Below, one piece after another: positions 36,391-42,953 of a DNA stretch of 64,000 nt (position 1 is its first letter; each line of letters opens with the position of its first letter). This stretch comes from Daejeonella sp. JGW-45. Lineage in GTDB: Bacteria > Bacteroidota > Bacteroidia > Sphingobacteriales > Sphingobacteriaceae. The stretch lies in NCBI RefSeq assembly GCF_029360805.1, contig NZ_JARKNC010000002.1, positions 227,978 through 291,977 of the forward strand, in the 5' to 3' direction. Under the pieces are notes generated by a model. It made no database searches, had not been told where the DNA came from, and saw only the letters and a list, made by a program, of their open reading frames with translations. Made by a program: the position numbers and the translations under genes.

Positions 36391-36867
36391 GCCAGGACAA
36401 CCATCACTGAACACATACAAAACACATTTACTGAAGGGGAACTGGATGAAAATGTGGTATGTCGGAATTTCCGACATACCACTCCCCATGGTGCTATTGC
36501 AGGGAAGACTCAGGATAAAGAAGTAAAATATTATAACCTGGATGTGATAATCTCAGTAGGCTATCGTGTAAAATCCGTCCAGGGCACTCAATTTCGTATC
36601 TGGGCTACGCAGCGGCTTAAAGAATACATTATTAAAGGATTTGCGCTGAACGATGATCGCTTCAAGTCGGGCAGTTCTATGATTTATTTTAATGAGCTGC
36701 AGGATCGCATCCGGGAGATCCGGATTTCGGAACGTTTCTTCTATCAGAAGATCAAAGATATTTACACCACCAGCATTGATTGCGATCCCAAAGATGAAAA
36801 GACCCTGGAGTTTTTTAAAAAAGAGGCTGCTCTCCTGAGACAGCCTCTTCAAGCTACACCTGATTAA
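36391..36867 (+). pseudogene. RhuM-family protein remnant, truncated at both ends
   Basis: The open stretch after a TGA at 36388 reads ARTTITEHIQNTFTEGELDE, then VVCRNFRHTTPHGAIAGKTQ and VKYYNLDVIISVGYRVKS, a close match to the core of RhuM proteins (about 330 residues in full). No start codon or N-terminal segment is present, although a GTG at 36454 is open. At the 3' end homology stops after the SIDCDP motif and the frame runs into the terminator of the opposing GNAT gene. RhuM genes are often found in restriction-modification and mobile islands, so this is probably a relic of such an element. Function unlikely. Confidence 0.75.
36821..36849 (-). terminator. terminator of the GNAT gene, inside the RhuM remnant
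   Basis: A 9-bp stem (AAGAGGCTG with CAGCCTCTT) is followed on the minus strand by six T. It begins 20 bp after the GNAT stop codon and overlaps the end of the RhuM remnant frame. Confidence 0.8.
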
Positions 36868-36869
36868 TT

Positions 36870-37385
36870 TCAACTGGTGACGTTGAAACTATCATCATAT
36901 TCCACAGTTCCCTCCGGTATATTTCCTGTAAATGACTGTACCTGGAAATATTCGGCAGGAGCATGCAGGTACTGCAAACGGGCATCGCTGCTGAATCCGA
37001 ACCGGCCATAATAGGAAGGCTCGCCCAGCACCACACAGCCGGCTGCATGCAGCTCCTTCAATGCGTCAATGGCGGCCCTGATCAGGCCGGAGCCTACTCC
37101 TGATCCCTGTTTCGAAGGGATCACCGATACAGGCCCTAAGCCAAACCAGCCTTCATTTCCTGATGAAATGATTACAGCCGACATAGCAACATGTCCTATC
37201 AATACTCCCTCCTCTTCTGCTACCAGAGAAACGGCCAGTTGACCATTTTCGCGCAGGGATCTTATGATGAACGATTCCGTTCCGCTGCTGTATGCTGCGG
37301 AGGCAAATGCAGCCTTTGTTACCTGATCGATAGCCTCGATATCAGAAGGCATTTCCCTCCTGATAGTATAATTGTGTTTGTGCAT
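36870..37385 (-). CDS. GNAT-family N-acetyltransferase (YhbS-like)
   Basis: The 171-residue protein reads as a single GNAT domain: N-terminal REMPSDIEAIDQVTKAAF, core strand VGLGPVSVIPSKQGSGVGSGLI with the acetyl-CoA pyrophosphate loop (Q-x-x-G-x-G), and VLGEPSYYGRFGF, a signature of the YhbS-like group. Members transfer an acetyl group from acetyl-CoA to an amine; the acceptor is unknown. It ends on a strong terminator and faces the RhuM remnant convergently. Confidence 0.85.
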   Translation of the reverse strand: MHKHNYTIRREMPSDIEAIDQVTKAAFASAAYSSGTESFIIRSLRENGQLAVSLVAEEEGVLIGHVAMSAVIISSGNEGWFGLGPVSVIPSKQGSGVGSGLIRAAIDALKELHAAGCVVLGEPSYYGRFGFSSDARLQYLHAPAEYFQVQSFTGNIPEGTVEYDDSFNVTS

Positions 37386-37465
37386 TACTAAGAATTAAAT
37401 AAAAATAGGAGACCTTACCTCTGCTGAAGACGCAGAAGTCATGAATAAAATTATCAGCTGAAGAT

Positions 37466-37488
37466 GTAATTACCCGAACGGTAATTAC
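37466..37488. promoter_or_regulatory. 9-bp inverted repeat in the GNAT/araC intergenic gap
   Basis: GTAATTACC and GGTAATTAC flank a 5-base centre. It lies in the 375-bp gap between the divergent GNAT and AraC-family genes, about 80 bp from the GNAT start codon. It could be an operator or a hairpin; there is no T run for a terminator. Confidence 0.45.
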
Positions 37489-37492
37489 TGTA

Positions 37493-37612
37493 ATGCAATA
37501 TCCATCATACGCTCAAGTGAAGAAATTGGACTTCGTGCCGAAAATAAAGAAAAACTATGATAAACCCTTCATGACAAGAGGCCGCCCCTTAAGCGAAGAT
37601 CAACGCAGCTGA
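37493..37612 (+). other. 39-codon open frame, possible relic of a TetR-type regulator
   Basis: ATG at 37493 opens a short frame whose end reads MTRGRPLSEDQRS before a stop. After the stop, in another frame, the sequence continues REIINSIAKNFQES, so together they resemble the first 25 residues of a TetR helix-turn-helix protein broken by a frameshift. No later homology is visible. It is probably a decayed fragment or chance. Confidence 0.25.
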
Positions 37613-37760
37613 ATCGGGAGATTATAAACTCTATTGCTAAAAACTTTCAAGAATCCTAACTACTCAAAAAAAGTTTCGATATTCGATCCATTATCTCCAC
37701 CTGCTATGTCTAAGGATACCAAAGCGCAGATGATATTGTAACCTTCCCATGAGCTTATAG

Positions 37761-38621
37761 ATGAATAAACACGAAAGTAATAGTTCAATATCGGTGATTG
37801 GCATCCAGGGATTCAGGGAAGGTCAGTTCGCCGGCCGTGAAGAGCTTTTATTCAACGAACTGCACGGGGAAAGAAGCATTGAGAAGCCCCATGCACATGA
37901 TTTCTTCACGATCAATCTCTTTGACCGGGCCAAGGGCGTACATTCAATCGATTCCATAGATTATCCTATCGGCAATCACCAGGTCCATGTTTTGTTTCCC
38001 GGACAGCTGCACAAATGGGACATCAAGGCAGAAACGATCGGCTACCAGCTCATGATCGAACGGACATTCTTTGAAAAGTTCGCCCCTTATTTCAGGTTTT
38101 CTTTTACCAACTACCAAAATCACCCGGTCATACAATTGTCAGACAGCGCATTCGAGATGCTGCATTATGAATTCGATGCGATCAGAAACGAACTGGAACG
38201 AGCGGATTCCCTGGCACACCTGATCAGCGCCCGTTCAGCGGTCATCGCGTCCATTTTGAGCAGGGAGGCAGAACAAGCTTTTACGGAATTCAAGGTTTAC
38301 CAGTCCAATGCAAGATTAGCTGCTTTCAACATGTTGATAGATGAATTCTTCCGGCAGCAGCAATCTGTGACATTCTATGCGGACAGGCTGAATATTTCTG
38401 CCAACTACCTCAACGTCCTTTGCAAAAAACACCTGAAAATATCTGCAACACAGCTGATACAACTACGTGTAAGTACAGAAGCCAAAAGACTGCTGCAAAG
38501 CACCTCGCTATCCATCAAAGAAATCGCTTTTAAACTAGGTTTTGCGGATCACGCCTATTTTTCTAATTTTTTCAAAAGCCGGACAGGAATATCTCCTACT
38601 GAATTCAGGGAAAAGAAATAA
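37761..38621 (+). CDS. AraC-family transcriptional regulator
   Basis: The 286-residue protein has an N-terminal cupin-like sensing domain (about 15-160, with EKPHAHDFFTINLFDRAKGVH and HVLFPGQLHKW) and a C-terminal pair of helix-turn-helix motifs (about 190-284), ending in the family pattern IKEIAFKLGFADHAYFSNFFKSRTG. Regulators of this type bind a small ligand and activate nearby genes. The next gene, 121 bp downstream on the same strand, is an exported cytosine-deaminase-like enzyme and is the likeliest target. Confidence 0.92.
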   Translation: MNKHESNSSISVIGIQGFREGQFAGREELLFNELHGERSIEKPHAHDFFTINLFDRAKGVHSIDSIDYPIGNHQVHVLFPGQLHKWDIKAETIGYQLMIERTFFEKFAPYFRFSFTNYQNHPVIQLSDSAFEMLHYEFDAIRNELERADSLAHLISARSAVIASILSREAEQAFTEFKVYQSNARLAAFNMLIDEFFRQQQSVTFYADRLNISANYLNVLCKKHLKISATQLIQLRVSTEAKRLLQSTSLSIKEIAFKLGFADHAYFSNFFKSRTGISPTEFREKK

Positions 38622-38742
38622 ATTCTTCAAGTAACGGCAGGAATCCCACAAGCCTTATGCCAGGCAGGTTGGGTACATTTGTGATCAATCCCTCGCTTTC
38701 CCTTAAAGCGGGGCGACTTGTCAAAATCAATGCGCAAAAACG

Positions 38743-40074
38743 ATGAAAAAGTCAGATATATCACGTAAAGATTTCCTCAAAAGCACTGGATTGAGTCTTG
38801 CAGGCCTGGCTTTTGTCCCGGGACTGCTCCATACACAAACTGGCGGAACACAAGAATCCAAAACCATAACATCAGGCAATATGTACACATTGAAAAACGT
38901 TCGTTTGGAAACCGGCTTTGACTATGAGGCCGATGAGATAGTCGCCACCAATACAGAGCTTTTCTGCGTAGAAATTGAAGGCGGAACAATAAAAAGAATA
39001 ATCCCAAACCAGCCGGGAGCAAATGCCATAGATGCCCGGGGAATGCTTATGCTTCCTTCTTTCAGGGATATGCACATCCATTTGGACAAAACCCTTTATG
39101 CAGATAAATGGCGTGCAGTACGCCGCTCGGGGGGAATAAAGGGAATGATAGCACTGGAGCAAAGAACATTACGGGAAATGTTGAAAAACTCCACCTATAA
39201 GGCTGAAAGGCTGATAGAACTATTGCAGTCACAAGGAACCGGGTTCGCCCGCAGCCACGTCAATATAGAACCGACATCCAGACTTGATTCGCTTAAAAAC
39301 CTGGAAATAGCCCTGGCCAATAAAAAAGATGTCTTCGGTGCGGAATTAGTCGCCTTTCCGCAACATGGTCTCTATTATACGGATTCGCTTCCCTATATGA
39401 AGGAAGCCGCAAAAATGGACATTGATTTTATCGGAGGTTTAGACCCTACCAACGTAGACGGCTCGATCGAAAGAACATTAGATACCACTGTTCAGCTCGC
39501 CCTGGACAATAACAAAGGAATTGATATCCACTTACACGAATCGGGGAAATCAGGTCTTGACACCATCGAATACCTGATCGCCAAAGTGAATGAAAACCCC
39601 GTCCTAAAAGGAAAAACCTTTGTCAGTCATGCTTTTGCACTGGGAACTTTAGAAAAGAACAAACAAGAAGCCATAGCTGAACGGCTGGCCGCAGCCCGGA
39701 TCGGCATTGCTTCCACTATTCCATTCGGAGGATTGATTATGCCGGTTCCCGCACTGTTAAAACACGGTGTAGATGTGATAACGGGGAATGACAGCATTGT
39801 GGATTACTGGAGCACCATGGGAACCGGAAGTGTATTGCAGAAAGCCAATCTCGCAGCGCAATTGTATGGCCAGGTTTCAGAATTCGGATTATCCCGGATG
39901 TTGAAACTGGCAACGGCGGGGCCTATTCCCCTGGATGACAAAGGTGTACAACAATGGCCCAAAGCAGGAGACGATGCCAATATCGTGCTGATCGATGCAA
40001 GCTGTTCGGCAGAAGCAGTTTCCCGGGTATCGCCTGTGAAATCGCTGATATATAAAGGGAATATTGTTTATTAA
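38743..40074 (+). CDS. Tat-exported cytosine-deaminase-like amidohydrolase
   Basis: The 443-residue protein has a twin-arginine-type signal with RK in place of RR (SRKDFLKSTGLSLAGLAFVPG). The catalytic domain has MHIHLDK with metal ligands His111 and His113, HLHESG and FVSHAFALG with further histidines, and GNDSIVDYW with the catalytic Asp. This is the pattern of the CodA-like branch, which deaminates cytosine or related heterocycles, or hydrolyses cyclic ureas. Export to the periplasm suggests scavenging of an external heterocycle; the substrate is not predictable. It follows an AraC regulator. Confidence 0.82.
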   Translation: MKKSDISRKDFLKSTGLSLAGLAFVPGLLHTQTGGTQESKTITSGNMYTLKNVRLETGFDYEADEIVATNTELFCVEIEGGTIKRIIPNQPGANAIDARGMLMLPSFRDMHIHLDKTLYADKWRAVRRSGGIKGMIALEQRTLREMLKNSTYKAERLIELLQSQGTGFARSHVNIEPTSRLDSLKNLEIALANKKDVFGAELVAFPQHGLYYTDSLPYMKEAAKMDIDFIGGLDPTNVDGSIERTLDTTVQLALDNNKGIDIHLHESGKSGLDTIEYLIAKVNENPVLKGKTFVSHAFALGTLEKNKQEAIAERLAAARIGIASTIPFGGLIMPVPALLKHGVDVITGNDSIVDYWSTMGTGSVLQKANLAAQLYGQVSEFGLSRMLKLATAGPIPLDDKGVQQWPKAGDDANIVLIDASCSAEAVSRVSPVKSLIYKGNIVY

Positions 40075-40086
40075 AAGTTGAGGCTT

Positions 40087-40758
40087 ATGAAAATTTTCTT
40101 TTTGATATTAACAATGATGACTATAGCATCTTCATGCTTTTCAACTCCGGCAGAAGATCCAAATACAGACAATATGAATGGACACGATATTTTAAAAGCT
40201 GTAGAAAACAACGATCTGCCGGCTGTAGAAAGAGCTTTGAACAATGGAGCGGACGTCAACACAACAGATAAAAACAAGCGTTCCCTGTTGTTGCTCGCCA
40301 CAAATAACAGGCAAACCGAGATGGCCAAGCTTTTGGTAGAGCACGGCGCGGATGTCAATCAGCAGGCAGAAAACAGAGACAGTCCCTTTTTATATGCAGG
40401 GGCCAGCGGGCAAACGGAATTGGTAGCGTTATTCTTAAACAATGGCGCACGCTTTGACATTTTCAACCGTTACAACGGATCGGCACTCATACCCGCTTGC
40501 GAACGTGGCCATGTAGAGACGGTCAGGTTGTTGGCGAATACCAGGGATTATCCGGTTGACCATATTAACCGTTTGGGTTGGACAGCTTTAATGGAAGCCA
40601 TTGTACTGGGAGATGGAAGCGAAAAATACCAGCAGATTGTTCGAATTTTAAAAAATGCAGGGGCGAAAATGGATATTCCTGACCACGATGGGATCACACC
40701 ATTACAACATGCCCGGGCAAAGGGGTTTAAAGCAATCGTAGATATTATAAAATCATAG
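40087..40758 (+). CDS. ankyrin-repeat lipoprotein
   Basis: I chose the ATG at 40087; a TTG at 40078 would add three residues. The short signal MKIFFLILTMMTIASSC has a lipobox with Cys at residue 17. The remaining 200 residues are ankyrin repeats (for example DLPAVERALNNGADVNTTDKN, then AKLLVEHGADVNQQ and PLQHARAKGFKAIVDII), a protein-binding scaffold. The start codon is 13 bp after the stop of the deaminase-like gene, so it is probably in the same operon and may tether or inhibit a partner in the periplasm. Confidence 0.85.
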   Translation: MKIFFLILTMMTIASSCFSTPAEDPNTDNMNGHDILKAVENNDLPAVERALNNGADVNTTDKNKRSLLLLATNNRQTEMAKLLVEHGADVNQQAENRDSPFLYAGASGQTELVALFLNNGARFDIFNRYNGSALIPACERGHVETVRLLANTRDYPVDHINRLGWTALMEAIVLGDGSEKYQQIVRILKNAGAKMDIPDHDGITPLQHARAKGFKAIVDIIKS

Positions 40759-40803
40759 AAACCGGGGTCGGGATTAGCTGACAATATGATCCTATAAAGA
40801 TGT

Positions 40804-41059
40804 GACCCCTTCGGGGTCTGTAATCTGCTTTAAGACACTACATTTAACAAGCAAAAGAACGTCAAAACGCTGCATTAACCCTATTACTCCGATTACAAAC
40901 GTATTTCTTGAACCCCGAAGGGGTTATATGTTTATAGAAAATCAACGTTGCCTTTTTTCCCGAACCCGAAGGCGGTCACATATTTATAGTAACCGGTGTT
41001 CCCGGGCAAATCGACCCCAAGGTGGTCGCATGTGTCGTTTTGTTACATGCGACCACCTT
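40804..41059. repeat. hairpin-repeat cluster 2
   Basis: Between the ankyrin gene and the toxin-antitoxin pair are perfect 6-bp-stem hairpins GACCCCTTCGGGGTC (40804-40818) and AACCCCGAAGGGGTT (40911-40925), a degraded one at 40962-40977, and conserved ATGTTTATAG or ATATTTATAG tails. Two units face each other at 41019-41059, giving a perfect 15-bp stem (AAGGTGGTCGCATGT with its complement) and an 11-base loop. Same family as clusters 1 and 3. The gap 40759-41494 holds no gene besides these elements. Confidence 0.85.
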
Positions 41060-41178
41060 CCTATACAGGTTATGAAATGACCTATTCCAACCTTGCGAAT
41101 GAAAGCAGCCGTTCAAAGGGAGCAGCTGACCTGTTCAAATGCACTTTGGGATATTGGAATACCAGTATGGGTATAAAA

Positions 41179-41210
41179 AAGGGAGACAACTAACGTATAG
41201 TGTCTCCCTT
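41179..41210 (-). terminator. minus-strand terminator at the end of repeat copy 1
   Basis: A 10-bp stem (AAGGGAGACA with TGTCTCCCTT) with a 12-base loop is followed on the minus strand by six T. No minus-strand gene ends here; it sits directly after the tRNA-end-like start of the direct repeat at 41212, as a tRNA terminator would. Confidence 0.7.
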
Positions 41211-41211
41211 A

Positions 41212-41302
41212 GTGACCCCTTGGGACTCCCCGTTCTGCAACGGGGTGAACTTCTCGTCCCGGAGAAGAAAATAACTCACGTGCTGCGCACCATTAAATGT
41301 GA
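41212..41302. repeat. direct repeat copy 1 (tRNA-Lys 3' end plus 70-bp unit)
   Basis: This 91-bp segment matches 42131-42222 except for one indel and one substitution. It begins with a near-copy of the last 18 bases of tRNA-Lys (GTGACCCC...GGGACTC), followed by two hairpins and a constant GTGCTGCGCACC stretch. Confidence 0.85.
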
Positions 41303-41444
41303 ACTTGATGGTACAGAAATAGTTATATAAAACATCATGAAAATTACGGCGTTAAAAAGAACTTAAATTAATGGCTATTGAAATTACCAAGAAAATAAAG
41401 AACAGTTTCGTAACGCTCTGGTAAATGGAATACTCCTATTAACA

Positions 41445-41475
41445 TTGTTTATTATATTGGAATTGACTAATTTTG
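41445..41475 (+). promoter_or_regulatory. Bacteroidota-type promoter of the toxin-antitoxin pair
   Basis: A TAATTTTG box (41468-41475) fits the Bacteroidota -7 consensus TAnnTTTG, with a TTG 20 bp upstream (41445-41447) in the -33 position. The antitoxin ATG is 19 bp downstream. Confidence 0.55.
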
Positions 41476-41494
41476 TATTTAATAGAGTGTTATT

Positions 41495-41704
41495 ATGACA
41501 ACAATAGACTCGGCATTACAAGAGATCATGCGAATGGATTATAATTCCAGGGAAATGCTATTGGAGATATTGCAAAAACGTCAGATAGAAGCTCGTCGTA
41601 ATGATGTTGCTAAATCAGCTAAGCAGTCTTTAAAAGATTATCATTCTGGCAGGATCACTCCGGCTACTGCGGATGAAGTGAAAACCAGGTTAAATTCTCT
41701 TTAA
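41495..41704 (+). CDS. antitoxin of a RelBE/YafQ-like pair
   Basis: The 69-residue protein is short and charged, rich in helix-formers, with a C-terminal ITPATADEVKTRLNSL segment. It precedes the toxin gene by 5 bp, the usual order for type II modules. It should bind and neutralise the RelE-like toxin and repress the shared promoter. The N-terminal DNA-binding fold cannot be named with confidence. Confidence 0.75.
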   Translation: MTTIDSALQEIMRMDYNSREMLLEILQKRQIEARRNDVAKSAKQSLKDYHSGRITPATADEVKTRLNSL

Positions 41705-41709
41705 AACGG

Positions 41710-42006
41710 ATGCTGCCGGAACGTAAACTGGTTTTATCAAAAGCCTTCGAAAAATCATATAAAAAGTTTACGAATAATAACAACACGTTAAAGGCTGCCA
41801 TTTTCAAAACTTTGGATAAGTTGCAGGTCGATGCATTTAATCCGTCACTGAAAACTCATAAACTTAGCGGCAAGTTGGCTTCTTATTTGGCTTGTTCATG
41901 TGGTTATGATTGCAGGATTATCTTTGTGATAGAAAAAGATCTATTGAATCCCGAATTAGAAAATATCGTCTTGTTAGATATTGGCACTCATAATGATGTT
42001 TATTAA
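41710..42006 (+). CDS. RelE/YafQ-like mRNA-interferase toxin
   Basis: The 98-residue protein has the RelE-superfamily layout: SKAFEKSYKKFT at the start, helices with LDKLQ, then LKTHKLSGKL, a strand with YDCRIIFVIEKD and the end ENIVLLDIGTHNDVY. That ending, with its GTH-x-x-VY, is typical of YafQ-type and related ribosome-dependent endoribonucleases. It directly follows its antitoxin and ends 83 bp before a bidirectional terminator. The module lies between two direct repeats carrying the tRNA-Lys end, which suggests a mobile cassette. Confidence 0.82.
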   Translation: MLPERKLVLSKAFEKSYKKFTNNNNTLKAAIFKTLDKLQVDAFNPSLKTHKLSGKLASYLACSCGYDCRIIFVIEKDLLNPELENIVLLDIGTHNDVY

Positions 42007-42088
42007 ACCTAACGACCTGACGAGTATCGAACTCAAAAAGTGACTTCTGTGGATGGAAATGCAGTCTCTACCAAAGAGTCTAAAATAC

Positions 42089-42121
42089 AAAACCGCCCTA
42101 AATGTATCTAGAAGCGGTTTT
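42089..42121. terminator. bidirectional terminator between toxin and tRNA-Lys
   Basis: AAAACCGC (42089-42096) pairs with GCGGTTTT (42114-42121). T-rich stretches follow on both strands, so it can end the toxin transcript and the tRNA transcript, which converge here. Confidence 0.7.
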
Positions 42122-42130
42122 TGTGATTTT

Positions 42131-42222
42131 GTGACCCCTCTGGGACTCCCCGTTCTGCAACGGGGTGAACTTCTCGTCCCGGAGAAGAAAATAACTCCCG
42201 TGCTGCGCACCATTAAATGTGA
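42131..42222. repeat. direct repeat copy 2, abutting tRNA-Lys
   Basis: A copy of the last 18 bases of tRNA-Lys (42131-42148) is followed by a 70-bp unit and then by the real tRNA 3' end (from 42219), so the period is 88 bp. Inside are two hairpins: CCCCGTT with AACGGGG (42148-42165) and CTTCTC with GAGAAG (42170-42187). It looks like the scar of an insertion at the tRNA 3' end. Confidence 0.85.
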
Positions 42223-42293
42223 CCCCTCTGGGACTCGAACCCAGGACCTACTGATTAAGAGTCAGTAGCTCTAACCAACTGAGCTAAGGAGTC
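42220..42293 (-). tRNA. tRNA-Lys (anticodon CTT)
   Basis: The minus strand folds into a complete 74-base cloverleaf. The acceptor stem GACTCCT pairs with AGGGGTC, the D arm is GCTC/GAGC, and the anticodon loop CTCTTAA has anticodon CTT at 42259-42257. The T arm is TGGGTTCGAGTCCCA. The 3' CCA is not encoded, as is common in Bacteroidota. Its 3' end is duplicated downstream in direct repeat copy 2. Confidence 0.95.
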
Positions 42294-42441
42294 ATGTGAT
42301 CAGGTTGCAAAGAAACAAAATTCCTATCACAAATCCAATCAATACCAGGCTAATCAATGAACGTTGATTTCATTTTTTCAATGTCTCCCCGCTTCCTCGT
42401 CCCTTGTATTCTGAGAGATTTCCGGCATCGCTTCAAAAAAC

Positions 42442-42882
42442 CTATAACGTCACCCCTGCCCCTATGATCCAGGTACCGGGCTGCTTCAATTCTAACTCAA
42501 GCAAGGGACGGTCGGCAATTGTAAGTCTTAATCTTAGCGGGTACACCACATCCAGCAGCTGCAGTTTTACTGCGCGGCCGGTTCTGGAGACTTCATTTTT
42601 TCTCCCATAACTTCCGGCAACAACTTCCATACTGGTTATCTCTACAGTTGGGACATCGCCTTGCAAAAGGGTTGCAGAACCGCCGGTTACACTTTGGGTT
42701 TCTATCTCGACCACGTTCGCCGTGGCCTTTGCATTTCTGCGTATATCCAACCGCGTTATCTGGCGGCTTCTCTCATACACAACATATTGCTTTTCAGGCT
42801 TTGATTTTTCTTTTTCCTGGGCCTGAACGCTAAAGGCTGAAAGTGAAACAATCAGCAGGAATACAAGTTTAAAATTCTTCAT
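42442..42882 (-). CDS. small secreted protein of unknown function
   Basis: I do not recognise this 146-residue protein. It has a good signal peptide (MKNFKLVFLLIVSLSAFSVQAQ, residues 1-22), a charged linker (EKEKSKPEK) and a beta-rich remainder with VTGGSATLL and VVYPLRLRLTIADRPLLELEL. No cysteines or metal motifs are present. It lies 71 bp after the hexosaminidase gene on the same strand and is probably the last gene of that operon. Confidence 0.7.
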   Translation of the reverse strand: MKNFKLVFLLIVSLSAFSVQAQEKEKSKPEKQYVVYERSRQITRLDIRRNAKATANVVEIETQSVTGGSATLLQGDVPTVEITSMEVVAGSYGRKNEVSRTGRAVKLQLLDVVYPLRLRLTIADRPLLELELKQPGTWIIGAGVTL

Positions 42883-42953
42883 TTTATTATTTTAGTTAAG
42901 GTACCGGTTTATAAACATTCTGTCTGACCGTTGCGGCAGTCTGCCGGGCTGAT

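Noticed and set aside
42053-42268. Plus-strand open frame of 71 codons
   Set aside because: It reads through direct repeat copy 2 and the tRNA-Lys gene, so it is a shadow frame.
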